DNA from: Anastrepha obliqua
Lineage: Eukaryota > Arthropoda > Insecta > Diptera > Tephritidae
Direction: 5' to 3'
Length of the DNA: 64,000 bases
Assembly (NCBI RefSeq): GCF_027943255.1
Contig: NC_072893.1
Span: 9,300,001 to 9,364,000 of the forward strand
Shown here: in pieces, positions 45,155-56,155 of the stretch
Layout: every line of letters starts with the position of its first letter
Position numbering within the stretch: the stretch's first letter is position 1
The notes under the pieces: model-generated
Told to the model about the DNA's origin: nothing
Databases searched by the model: none
Seen by the model: the letters and a program-made list of their open reading frames with translations, nothing else
Program-made: the position numbers and the translations under genes

Positions 45155-45700
45155 TAAAGAAATAGAATTCCTGTTCTTTTCTTTCTAATAGTTTTTCGGC
45201 GCAAAAAAATGCCACGCAGCAATCCCACGCCTACATCTGATGATTCTGGATTAGGCTGAGTGCGTTGAACAGCAACTAAATTTTGTGTTTGACTAAGAAA
45301 ATTCAAGATCGATAAGAGATGGCATCTGGTTGAGAGCAAATAATGAGCTTATGAAAAGGACCGGATCTGGAATACTGCTCTGAGGAATGCCGGGCGTTGT
45401 ACGAAAAGGTGGTTCAGATGACACGCCATCAATAGAGACAACACACCACCTATTTCGTAAACACGACTTAAGCCATTGCAAAAATATGGAGCGGATGCCT
45501 GGGCATGTTATAATAGTTTTTGAGTCAGGCGCGTATGAGAGACTTTATCGAAAGTTTTGGAGAAATCTGTATAGGTGCAGTCGACTGGACTTCTAGAAGA
45601 GCACGCTGAGATACAGTATTCACAAAAACTGCAAGGTTCGAAACTATAGAACATCCTGTGACAAAGCCATGATTTAAAGCAGATTCAACTTTTATCGCAG
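45155..45700 (-). pseudogene. Jockey-like RT fragment
   Basis: On the reverse strand: KVESALNHGFVTGCSIVSNL near 45690-45640, YTDFSKTFDKVSYTRL near 45570-45530 (FSKAFD block with the catalytic D in YTDFSK), LKSCLRNRWCVVSIDGVSS, and TTPGIPQSSIPDPVLF near 45400-45350 (the GVPQGSVLGPLLF block). It lacks the YADD end. Its upstream side is cut at about 45698 by the mariner at 45698-46812. Confidence 0.75.
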
Positions 45701-46812
45701 AAAAGTGGGCAAAAAGTAAGGTGAATTTGGTTGTAAAGTAAAACATCTTTATTTATTCTTGTAAATCAATTTCATGTCCTTCAAAACAATCCCCTCTCGA
45801 TGAAATATACTTATGCTAACGATTTTTCCAATCCCCGAAACATGCCAAATAGTCCATTTCCGGTATAGCCATCAGCACCTTCTTCGATTCAGCTTTTATC
45901 TCCTCAATCGACTCGAAACGCGTTCCCCGGGGTGTTGGGAATAGCCAGAAGTCACACGGAGCCAAATCAGGCGAATACGGTGGTTGCGGAACGATATGCG
46001 TGGAATTTTTGGCGAAATGGTCACGAAGAACGAGTGCAGTGTGAGACGGTGCATTATCGTGATGCAAAAACCAAGAGTTGTTGGCCCATAATTCTGGTCT
46101 TTTTAGACGAAATGCTTCACCGATCAAATAATATTCTTTATTAACAGTTTGGCCAGGTGGAAGGAATTCATAGTGCACCACACCACGAAAATCGAAAAAA
46201 ACTGTCATCATGACCTTTATTTTTGAACGACTTTGACGTGCTCTTTTCGGTCTGGCCTCACCTTTAGCACGATATTCGCTTGATTGGTCGGTTGTTTCAG
46301 AGTCGTAAGCATAAATCCAAGTCTCATCTCCCGTAGTGATGCATTTGAGCTTGTCCTGATAGTCTGAAAGCATTGTTTCACACACATCAACGCAACGACT
46401 TTTTTCCAAGAAATTGAGAGTTTTCGGTACCAACGAGATTTGACTTTTCGTAGGCCCAAATGGTCTTTCCAAATGGTTTTCACAGATCCTTCTGATATTC
46501 CGAACATATCAGTAAGGTCTTTAACAGTCAACCGACGACTTTTGAGCCCTAACTCCTTCAATTTTTTGACGTGTTAGTCATCTGTTGACGTCGATGGTCG
46601 TCCGGAGCGCTCTAAGTCATCAACACGTTCTCGACCCTCTTTGAAGTCTTTGTACCACTTATAAACATTTTTCTGCGACAGGGTCGAATCACGAAATGCC
46701 TTCTGCATGCTAAACGTTTCCGCAGCCGAAATTTCATTCCGTAAACAAAATTTGATGGCACCTCTCTGCTCAATCAAATCAGACATTGTAAAAATCGAAA
46801 AATGCACTCTTG
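45698..46812 (-). mobile_element. Mariner (DD34D), nearly complete transposase
   Basis: On the reverse strand MSDLIEQRGAIKFCLRNEIS starts at 46786, with a stop at 46571 after [10 protein letters not shown]. The second HTH (RLTVKDLTDMFGISEGSVKT) follows. A frameshift near 46470 leads to a 218-codon frame with [26 protein letters not shown] (D1), WFLHHDNAPSH (D2) and DLAPCDFWLF (D3, 34 residues after D2). After a stop for the usual W comes GDCFEGHEIDLQE. The left end GTGGGCAAAAAGTAAGGTGA resembles the TIR of the same family at 48078, but decayed. The 5' TIR is lost at 46812. Confidence 0.85.
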
Positions 46813-46815
46813 GTC

Positions 46816-47100
46816 GTCAAGCGGAAGGGGCAAAGGAAAGTATTTTCCACTACTTATGTGAATGTCCAGGTCTAGGGCATAACTTCGCTCCTTCGGTAAG
46901 CTTTTCTTACAGCAAATTTATGAGACCTCAGACATCGAGATAAGGAGTTGCTGCTATACTTGGACCTCACTAAATGGATCTGACTTACAAAAAAAAAAAA
47001 GAGACATCATAACACGAGGACAGTGGTGCTTAGTGACCAGCACCACTTAGGATTATTACAGTGGAAATACTCAACCGCTTCAACCACAACAACAGCAACA
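46816..47100 (+). pseudogene. Non-LTR 3' fragment, family of 39000-40740
   Basis: CAAGCGGAAGGGGCAAAGGA and the reading AKESIFHYLCECPGLGH match 40350-40430. The 3' untranslated part, including an A-run at 46989-47000 and GACATCAT-ACACGAG, matches 40530-40590. It starts abruptly at the 5' side of the mariner above. Confidence 0.75.
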
Positions 47101-48077
47101 ACGACCTCTCACAGAATTGCCCAAATATTTCTACGCACTAAAATGAGTGATGAAATAAAAAGCTAAAAACATGACACGTGTTGAAACACCCTTTATATAT
47201 TTGTATAAATGCACTAAAACTGGAAGCACCAAAATGCAAATATGCATATAAATTATTTTCTTCAGCTTCAAATGCTTTCTGCGATTTGATTAAATTCTTA
47301 ACAGCAAATGCGCACAGCTTCTTCTTCTCTTCTTACGTCGTAGTTGTATCGAAAAGTGCATCATCTCTTATATGTAGTAAAGAGCTTCCTCTTGACAACA
47401 GGAAAAAAAGTGAAAATTTTTTAAGGAGCTTCCTTATGGCAACAAGAAAAAGCGGTACGAAAACGAAATATTAAATTTATGTACTATCTCGTATGATTTC
47501 AAAATGTTTTGGCCTAGAACGAGTTTATCCGTGAGCTGAAAATTTCTCCAACAATCGAGCTTTTTGCCAAAAAAATTTTGTATTGAAATTTTCCGGCGAA
47601 CAGTCTCAAGAGAAATCCTCATTAATGTTTTTCAAAAATCTAATAAGCTATTCAAGATAATTAGGCATTCTTTATGAAAAGGGTCTTTCAAGCTTGTCAC
47701 AGTTCGATGGTGTCACAGTTGAGAGGCCTTAAGTAGAAAGTTTGCATTTTCCAAAATAAGTTCAGTTTTAAAAAGGGGTTACAAAATAATATTTGCAATG
47801 CCACTTTTGGAAAAATTTTCTCCGTTTCTGCGAGATGATACTTTAAAGTTCACCCATTGAACCAACTTTTTATATTATTTTTTCATTTATATCCTATTTT
47901 TGATAAGTAATATTTCTCCCTTATTCTGAAATCGTTGCGAAGTTGCTTAAAAACCATGGATAAACGGAAGCTCATATATTTCTGAGCAACCAACACAAGG
48001 AACTACTTTTGCGCGCAATGATTTAAGGGGCCAGATGCCTGTAAAATTTCGAAAAAAAATTTTATTTTCATGTACTA
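47101..48077. other. Unassigned region with a short tandem duplication
   Basis: GAGCTTCCTCTTGACAACAG at 47382 and GAGCTTCCTTATGGCAACAA at 47426, both followed by GAAAAA, form a two-copy direct repeat. No gene recognised elsewhere. Confidence 0.4.
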
Positions 48078-48992
48078 CTGTGTCCAAAAAATAAGGTGAC
48101 ATTGTATTTATTTTGAAAATTCTTTATTTATTCTTCCAAATCAATTTCATCCCCTTCAAAGTAATCCCCTCCCGACACAATGCACTTATGCCAACGTTTT
48201 TTCCAATTTTCGAAACACTGGTTGTAGTCACTTTCCGGGATGGCCTTCAGTTCCGTCTTCGTTGCGGCTTGAATCTCCTCTATCGTGTCAAAACGGTGTC
48301 CCCGGAGCGGTCTTTTGAGCCTGCTGAACAGCCAGAAGTCGCACGGTGCCAGATCAGGTGAATACGGTGGTTGCGGAACGATATGGGTTGAGTTTTTGAT
48401 GAAATGATCACGAATTACTAGTCCAAAAAATTCAATGTTTTCGGTACCAGTCGAGATTTGACGCGCTTGAGGCCCAAAACATCCTTCAAAATGGTATTGA
48501 CTGAGCCTTTCGATATGCCAACATCATCAGCAAGGTCTCTAATCGTTAATCGACGGTTTTTCAACACCAAATCTTTGATTTGTTGGACGTGAGCTTCGTC
48601 AGTTGAGGTTGATGGTCGCCCAGGACGCTCTTCGTCTTCGACACGTTCACGACCAGCTTGGAACTCACTATACCACTTGTAAACATTTTTTTTAGACATA
48701 GCCTCATCACCAAAGGCTTTCTGCACCATCCTCAACGTATCCGAAAATTGATTCCGCAAACAAAATTTAATGCAAATTCTTTGCTCAACAAATTTCGACA
48801 TTGCAAAAAACGAGAAACTCACTTTTAGCAGCTCACAAAACGACGCGTATCTCAAACAGTAAATGAATATTTCACATGAAATTTGACAGAGATGTCACTC
48901 ACAGTACTACCAACCTAAAAAAAAAAAGAATTCTCCTAATCCTTCAAAGCGCGCAGTTTAAAATCAAATGTCACCTTATTTTTTGGACACAG
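48078..48992 (-). mobile_element. Mariner deletion derivative with 26-bp perfect TIRs
   Basis: CTGTGTCCAAAAAATAAGGT plus GACATT starts at 48078 and is repeated inverted, ending at 48992, flanked by TA on both sides (48076-48077, 48993-48994). The transposase starts [19 protein letters not shown] at 48801 and runs through both HTHs to LVPKTLNFL near 48425. About 124 codons are deleted compared with the 45698-46812 relative, taking D1 and D2. The frame shifts, then [20 protein letters not shown] and LAPCDFWLF (D3) continue to GGDYFEGDEIDLEE at about 48130. Good TIRs and a decayed core suggest it moved with help from an outside transposase. Confidence 0.9.
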
Positions 48993-49069
48993 TAGTAATG
49001 TTAATAAAATCCTTTAAGAATAAATCAAAATATTTTTAGAACGTAGATTTAAGTATTTCTTATATTATA

Positions 49070-50045
49070 CAGGGTGAACGATATGAAGTGTTACCTATTC
49101 AAAACACCATAACTGTTTTGTGTGAAATTAGTTTTTATTTTTTTTAAAGACAAAATTTTCGAAAAATGATTACAATTTTAACATATGTATATTGACTTTA
49201 GCTCGATATGGCCACCTTTTGCCTTGACTATAGCCTTCAAACGGTCAAAAAATGAGTTGCATGCTGCACGAATGCCATGCGTCTGGCCGATAATAAGTCG
49301 CATTCACTTTGACACCAGGCTCGATAAAAACGATTGCAGAGCGTCCATCAGCGGTCACTGCGGCCCAAACCATTACTTGCGATGAGAAATTGCTTCGAGT
49401 AACTATACGTAGGCTCAAATTCTCGTATGAGCGTTCGGTCAAGTAAACACGATCGTTATGAGTGCTTATGAACTGCTCAATTGGGAATTTTGTTTCATCG
49501 GAAAACGCAATGTTCGTGCAAGCGCAACAACTCTTTGCTCTTTCCCACCTCTTTTTTTTGTGGAGTGAAAAATCGTGTGCTTTTTGGAACTTGTAAGCCT
49601 TAACCTTGAGCTCATTTTTCAATATGCGTCGAATACTGTCTTGCGATATTTTCAGTTTTTTGTCATTTTTTCTTCCACTTCGACGTGGATTTCGTTCAAA
49701 TCGAGCCTTCATTTTCCGAACCATTTCTGGCGTTGTTGCGGTTTTTTTTGGTCCACCTCCATAGCATTTTGCAATGCTACCAGATTCATTGTAACGTTTT
49801 ATAGTACGATACACAAACATTTTATTTGCTTTGAGGTGACTGAGCTCACGAGCAATGGCTGGTTGCGATTTTTCAGCCAAATATAACGCAATCACGCTAT
49901 TACGTTTGAATTCCATCACAAAAAAAAAAAAAAATCAACAAAACTGAGACGCAAATGCTTTTGATGGCTTATAAACAAAATATTGAACTGTTTTACAGAT
50001 ACAAGCAATGTGAAGTTGGTAACACTACTGGTATCGTTCACCCTG
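49070..50045 (-). mobile_element. maT-type (DD37D) transposon with TIRs, catalytic block deleted
   Basis: CAGGGTGAACGATA starts at 49070 and, inverted, ends at 50045; an inner AGTGTTACC is also shared. TA flanks both ends (49068-49069, 50046-50047). The reverse frame 49919-49245 starts MMEFKRNSVIALYLAEKSQP and carries HTHs (VYRTIKRYNESGSI, KLKISQDSIRRILKNELKVK). D1 is in AFSDETKFPIEQF, followed by RSNFSSQVMVWAAVTADGRS. The D2-D3 segment is deleted at about 49280. A shifted frame supplies IRAACNSFFDRLKAIVKAKG and GHIELK. About 976 bp. Confidence 0.9.
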
Positions 50046-51934
50046 TAGATCGTTAAGCGTGACGACTCTATTCTTTGCGTTCGAGCGCTGGGAGAGGAAT
50101 AGTTACGTTGCCCACCTTAGACGCGTGTTTCTCAAAACTACATATATTTTTAGAATTGGCGTACACGATACTCGAAAAGTTATTGACCGATCTCCCTGAA
50201 ATTTTGCACACATTTTATTTATGATATTACTTCCTATGTGAATTTACAATTCGAAAAAAATTTTTTTTTGTCCCAAGACAAACTTAGTTTTGGTTTTAAG
50301 TAAAATTTGTTGTATGTGTGATGGCAGGAAATAGAAGCTAAAATTAACTTAAAAGAAATTATTGTTTTTGTAACAAGAAAATGGGGAAATTAAAAAAAGA
50401 ACACAATTTGTGTAGCTTCTTTCAAAAAGAAAAATTAAAACAAAACAAATTGTTTGTAACAAAGACAAGAAGGAGTAACAAAAAAAAAAAAATTTTCCCA
50501 ACAACGAAAAGAAAAATTTTTTTTTGTAACAAGAAAATAGAAACAATTAAATATTTTTGTTTGTAACTTTTAGAAAAAGCAAATTTTTTTACGCTTTTTT
50601 TGAAACCTTAGTTTTTCTCTGAACAAGAAGTGAAAAAAAGTTTAAAAAATTTTAAACTTAAAAAGGAAACAAAAAATTTTCGATTTTTTGAAAAAAATAT
50701 ATTGAATTCTTCATTTTAAATAATTTTACTGAAAATCAGGGAAAATACGGCCGTTTACAGGTATCTGTCCCCTTAATATTTCATCGATACTCATACCCAG
50801 TGTCACACCCAAGGCTTTTGCGTTATTTCACATAATCAGCTTAATTCCATTCTAAAACATTTTTCTGTTTCTTTCTAAATAGTGTGCCGTAGTCCTCCTA
50901 TTTGTAGTAGACAATTTTAATTTCATGGTGTTTAATTTTAATTACATTTTACCTGCGCGCAATAAATTACCTTTATAATGAGATCAACAGCGACTCGCGC
51001 AGCTCTCTGGCGTCGTGCAATGTCAGCATACCGCTGCCAAGCCTTTGCAATGGCTTAATCTTATTTGCTGCCAGTAGCGCAAGTCTCGAATTTAAAAAAG
51101 AAAAGGCAGTAATAATTAAGCTCATTTACTTCTTTTAGGTGTCACTACATTGTTGTTGTAGCCACACGAACTCTTTGTAACAGCGGCGGTAGTTGTGAGG
51201 AAAGCTAACATTTTTGCTGCCCAATGCAGAGAAAAGTGTTGGCGAAGAGTTTAATAATCAGGTGGCAGAAGCGTGAAAACGAGAAAGCGTAGTTGTTGTC
51301 TCGCTCTCTGCTCTCTCTACTCCAAGATGCATCAAATATGCGGAGCTAGCAAATTGCCTTAACCATGCAAAATGCTACATTTGTCTGTTTTTGTTTTTGT
51401 GTCTCCTGCAGAGGGTGTCAGTGCAATTTCGTGAATGCGCAAAGTTATAATTGCTTTTATTTTAGCCAACAAGGGTAGTGGGCCAATTAACAGTGGTTGG
51501 TAGTTTACTGATGATTGCGTGAAAGTTAGAATTTAAGTCGATACTGCAATGAGTGCGCAAGGCAACGAAGTATTTCAGGCCTGAAAATTGAAGATACTAA
51601 ATAATGGTTTAATTTGCGTTTATTAAGAGTGTAAAGAATTTGATATGCCGTCCGTTGTACTTGAGCGCATGAGAGTGACAGGCTATTTACACTAACAAAT
51701 ATCGAATGCTTTGCTTTTGTTTAGCTCGGCCATCCAAATGCCTTAGCTTTCATAATAACTAAGCGATGGTTACCATTTTTATAATAGAAATCAGGTTTCG
51801 TTCATCGTAATTGAATTAAAATTCTTCTTCACATATTTCATTATCTCTGCATGGTATTCTTTTTTTTTTTTTAATTTTCATTCAGATAGTATATTTTTGA
51901 CCATATTTAGTAGTCGTACATAGACAGTTGAGCA
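50046..51934. other. Unassigned, A/T-rich low-complexity tract plus unique sequence
   Basis: From about 50350 to 50640 the sequence is A- and T-run rich, with TTTGTAACAA-like strings at about 50364, 50450 and 50525. The 100-bp spacing is only approximate. The part from 50980 to 51330 is GC-richer but shows no frame or motif. Confidence 0.4.
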
Positions 51935-52690
51935 CTTTTTGTGTAAGAAAGTTGATTTATATAAACCGCAATCCGGTTTTCGAAAAGCACGAAATTCTAT
52001 AACTGCACTGATTCACGTTATCGAAGCTATTCAGGAGCCCACTGATGAAGAAAAGGTCACTTTCCTTACCCTACTTCTCAAAAGCATTCGATACAGTTGA
52101 CCACAGTATCTTATTGCCAAACTCGAAAAATTTTTTGGGCTTTGCCCTACGTCTATACACTCAATTGCCTCTTTTCTAAACAAAAATGTCACAAAGTTGT
52201 CTTATAGTGGCCCACTGACATCACCACTTTCAGAATTGCACAGGTGAGTTCCGCAAGTATATATTCTTGGTCCTCTTCTCTTTTCTTTGTGCATCAACGA
52301 CCTACCGGTAATCTTTCGCGAAATGCGCTCTCATTTGTATGCAGATTATGCCCAAACGTACCGATCTTCTAAACTCAGTGAAATTAATGGCTGTGTTCTT
52401 AAAATAAGCCAAAATTTAAGCCACATTAACAAATGGGCATTCGATAATGCACTAAATCTTAACGCTAAGAAGTTTCAAGTTTCTCGAGAAAACCCATCGA
52501 CTCTTCAACATTTCCAAAAATCTTATTTGAAGACATTGCTGTCAATTATGTGCATGCGACTAAAAATCTCGAAATCATTTTCAACCAAAGACTGACTTCT
52601 GACTTTGGAATTCTCTTCCACAAAATTTTGTATCTGTAAGTAGCTTGAGCACATTTAGACGCGAACTTCAGAGATTTATTAGCACTGAGC
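51935..52690 (+). pseudogene. Jockey-like RT fragment, YADY variant
   Basis: The forward reading gives LYKPQSGFRKARNSITALIH near 51960-52010, then KSIRYS, stop, LIAKLEKFFGLCPTSIHSIA (FDTVDHSILL-like block, catalytic D lost). YILGPLLFSLCINDLPVIF near 52255-52310 comes next. MRSHLYADYAQTYRSS near 52325-52370 has Y where YADD has its second D. HINKWAFDNALNLNAKKFQV near 52425-52480 follows. Frameshifts and two lost catalytic aspartates make it dead. It is a different family from 45155-45700. Confidence 0.8.
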
Positions 52691-52770
52691 TAGATAATTT
52701 TAATTTTAATAGTAAGTAATTCATAAGTAATGTTAACTTGATTTGTTTTTGTTTTGAAATTTAAAATATA

Positions 52771-53373
52771 AAGGGTGGTTCAATTTCAAGGGCTGATGTT
52801 GAATGTGAACCACACCCGAACATGAAGTTTTTTTCTGCATTTCATTTCATATTTTTCAATTCCAGCAAAATCGAGCAACGCGTTAAAGTTATTCAGACTT
52901 ATGAGGAAAACGGGCGTTCAAATCAAAATGCATATCGCGCACTTCGTGATTTTTTCGGTCAATTTAGTCGTACAATGTGCAATTGACTCAAGAACTAAAG
53001 CCTCTTGACCATTTCAAGCGTCGTCAATGGTCAGAATGGTCATGTGATTAAACACCGTTGGATTTCTTTCTTTGGGGTTATTTCAAAGAAAAGGTGTACG
53101 TCGATAAGCCAGCAACAATTCAAGAGCTAAAGGGTGAGATAGTTCGGCACATTAATGGCATAGAACCTCAATTATGCCTCAGCGTCATCGAAAATTTGGA
53201 CCATCGGATGGAGGTGTCCCGCCGAGGCCGCGGCGGCCATTTGGCCAATATTTTGTTCCATACGTAATTGAGCCATAGCAATATTATCATAATAAAGAGA
53301 AATGACAATAATTTCGTAAAAAAATTGTATTTTATTCAAAATCAACACCGGCCTTTGAAACTTAACCACCCTT
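52771..53373 (+). mobile_element. DUF4817-like Tc1/mariner deletion derivative with TIRs
   Basis: GGGTGGTTCAATTTCAAGGG at 52773 and, inverted, GGGTGGTTAAGTTTCAAAGG ending at 53371. The forward reading IEQRVKVIQTYEENGRSNQN and AYRALRDFFGQFSR is the HTH start. After deletion, LKPLDHF leads to TPLDFFLWGYFKEKVYVDKP (the block with the last catalytic D) and HRMEVSRRGRGGHLANILFH with a stop at 53265. D1 and D2 are missing. The right end abuts the 3' end of the mariner that follows on the other strand. Confidence 0.8.
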
Positions 53374-53383
53374 CATATATAAA

Positions 53384-54420
53384 TTATATAATATATTGGC
53401 CATTCTGATTCAAAGACTTTTGCCATCTTTCTGATAAAAGTATGATTCCACACTTATTCAATTTTTGGTCTTTGCTGGCAAAAAACTGATCCAGGTAATT
53501 TTTGACGTGTTCATTTGAGGTAAAGGTTTTACCATCCAAAAAATTTTGCAGTGGCCGGAAATTTTGCAGGTCTGGAGAATATGGTGGGTGTGATAGTACA
53601 TCCCATTCAAGCTGTAAAAGCTTTGGTGAGTGACCAAACTTGTATGAGGTCTCGCATTATCTTGGTGGATCACAACACCTTTTCTGTTGATTAATTCTGG
53701 CCTTTTCTGTTGAAGTGCATCATTCAGTTTGTCCTGCTGATGACAGTAGACTTCCGAATTAATGGTTGTGTTATCCGGTAAAAGCTCAAAAAAAGTGACT
53801 CCTTTAAAATCCCACCACAGAGTCAGCATCACCTTTTAATGGATATCGGCTTTTGAAATGCTTTGAGCCGGTTTATCTTTTCTGCTTCATGATCTCTTAC
53901 GTTTGACTTTGTTATATACAACCCATTTTTCGTCCCCAGTAATGATGCGCTTCAAAAATAGCTCATTTTCGTGACGTTTGAGGAGTGATGCACAAAAGTC
54001 AACGCGACGGCACAAATTTCTCTCCGTGAGGGCATAGCGGGGAACCCATATATCGCGTTTTAAGGTTAAACCCAGGCTTTTTAGGTGGTCATAAACAGTT
54101 ACATGCGATAAATTTAACCTCTCACTGATCTCAAGTGTTGTTCTTCGTCGGTTTACATCAACCAATGCCTTTATCGTGTCTTTATCAGCTTCAACCGGCT
54201 TTTCAGAACGTGCTGCATCTTCGACATAAAAATTTCCGGATCGAAATTTTGCAAACCAGTTCTGGCACTGGCGTATTGTCAACAGATCTTCTCCATACAC
54301 ATCCGTTAATTTCTTTCTGGCTTGAACAGCTTTTTTACTTTTTCTAAATATGACGAAAATGCTGCTTATTGCTCTCCGTATTTCAAAGGGCACCCACCAA
54401 AAACTACTGTGTAAAATCAA
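53384..54420 (-). pseudogene. Mariner transposase pseudogene, third catalytic D deleted
   Basis: The frame 54420-53887 holds the HTH (AVQARKKLTDVYGEDLLTIR, NWFAKFRSGNFYVEDAARSE), a second HTH (SERLNLSHVTVYDHLKSLGL), WVPRYALTERN and TGDEKWVVYNK (D1). After a stop and shift near 53885 the frame 53832-53458 gives MLTLWWDFKGVTFFELLPDN and VIHQDNARPHTS (D2). A further shift gives EWDVLSHPPYSPDLQNFRPL, where the APSDYHLF-type segment with D3 is lost by a 15-bp deletion. The protein end SLNQNGQYII is at 53386. The start codon is uncertain and no TIR is recognised. Confidence 0.8.
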
Positions 54421-55179
54421 TTGAACTTATTCACACACAAGCCTTGCTATAGCAGCTGTCAAAACATATAATCACAATGCGACTGTTAGCTGTGAAAAAA
54501 TACAATTAAATCCTCTGTCGGAAAAAAATGAAATTACCAATATAATTTTGCAGGTTCGTTCGTGAAAAAATGTATTTTATGGTAAACCATTTCTAATTTA
54601 ATAATGCGCTTATAACTTTAAAGATGAATTAAATTTTGAAATATTTCATTCGTTTTTTTTTCATTGTTCTCCATACCATTTGTCGCCGAAATAATACTCC
54701 AAAAATGGCCAATGACTTTCTTAATGTTATGATTACAGTGGTAAAAAGGTTATTAAGCAAAAATTATTTTTTGTTGTAAAAAAATTAAGAACCATGCATT
54801 GAGGGGCTCAGTAGCGCTTGTGCTTCAAAAGTTGGAACACACATTTCTTTATTATATTTCATTTTCTTTTTTCATAATTTCTATTTTGATATAAAATACA
54901 ATACAAAAGCAAAAATTTCACATTCACATAAAAACGCACACATTTTTTAATCTCGTTCTTTTTTTTTTGTTAATCCTCCTACCAATTTCTGACTCTCATT
55001 CACTTGTTAGCGCAAATTAAGTTTGGTTCATTCAATCATTTATTCCGGTTCGTTGATGTTTCATTTCAGCTTCATCATTCTCCCCCGCATACAAAATGGC
55101 AACTCTGCTCATAATTTTGCATAAATATGTGTGTATGTATATTTGTGTGTATGTCTGCATGCGTGTAAGTGTGTGCCTC
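54421..55179. other. Unassigned AT-rich stretch
   Basis: No frame or repeat family recognised. A TGTGTATGT simple repeat lies near 55130-55165. Confidence 0.4.
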
Positions 55180-55470
55180 ACTGCTATTCATTCATTCGTT
55201 TCAGCACATTTCAATTGAAAATTCAAATTTCGCTCATTTGAATTTCGGTACTTCGGCACCCCTCTTCCTCCACATAGCTCTACAGATATAATGTCATAAT
55301 AGTAGCAACAACAATAACTCACTATACACCAACCATGTAAAAACAATATTCAACTCAATTGGTGTGTCGATTCATGGCGCCTTTGGCGATTGCTGCCCAA
55401 ATTGAAAATCTACTCGTACTTTTATTCATTTCAATTTTGCTTCGCTTCTGCAATTTGGCAGACTCCCAAT
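55180..55470 (+). repeat. Duplicated non-coding segment, copy 2
   Basis: Holds the same ordered blocks as 25380-25670: ATTCATTCG, CATTTCAATTGAAAATTCAA with ATTTCG, AACAACAATA, GTACTTTTATTCATT and TTGGCAG. Between blocks the sequence is diverged. No transposon hallmark is visible. The rest of 55471-55796 shows nothing. Confidence 0.55.
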
Positions 55471-55796
55471 GTGTTTACTCATAATCAGATCTACTAGTTT
55501 GCCTGTCACTGTGCTTTGTCTGACTGTTGAGCGAAATAACAAAAACAAAAAAAAAATGTAAAACAAACAGACACAACTTACAGTACTGCTGTGGCGGATT
55601 ACAAGGGAATATTAGCCTGGCAGGCTTGTTGAAGTACTTTTGGTTGTTTGACTTGGTGGTTGTGGTATGGCGTCGCTGATTTGAATGTTAATTCAATAAA
55701 TTTATTACGCCATGTTTTCGTGTATGCCGATTATGAAGTCGATGATGTGAGTGCCCATGTCCGCAGCTCCTTTTTTTTAGTTTGGGGTAGATGGCG

Positions 55797-55925
55797 GCCG
55801 CCGTAGCGGAATGAGTTGGTACATTACTACCGTTCGAAAGTGCCCGGGCGCAAGTTTCGTTTGGGGTACGAAACACCACATGAAAAAACATGTTTGTAAT
55901 AGCGGTCGTCCCTTGACAGTGAAGG
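55797..55925 (+). mobile_element. Degenerate tRNA-derived SINE, head only
   Basis: GCCGCCGTAGCGGAATGAGT matches the SINE head and A box at 14715-14734, and TTTGTAATAGCGGTCGTCCC matches the following body. The B box is not recognisable and the body ends after the CCCTTG string. It is an old, 3'-truncated copy. Confidence 0.65.
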
Positions 55926-56155
55926 ACTTAAGTCTGCGTACAGCAGCATATTTCCCAGAAGGTGGATAGTAATTGAAAAAACTGTTGACGTAGTTCTTCT
56001 TCGAATTCATATTTATTCATAAATTTACAACAATTGAATTACTTCACTTCTTGATAATAAAAAAATTAGCAAAACCAAAAAAAAAACAAAAACAAAAAAA
56101 ACAAAACCAAAAAAAAAACAACAAAAAAAAAAAAACGGTTTGACATAACACATAC
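55926..56155. other. A-rich low-complexity tract
   Basis: The stretch at about 56058-56136 is almost all A with scattered C (AACCAAAAAAAAAACAAAAA). It could be the remnant of a tail or a simple repeat. Confidence 0.6.

Noticed and set aside
50340..50640. CRISPR-like repeats of TTTGTAACAA
   Set aside because: Low-complexity A/T sequence with irregular spacing; the window looks eukaryotic and has no cas-like genes.
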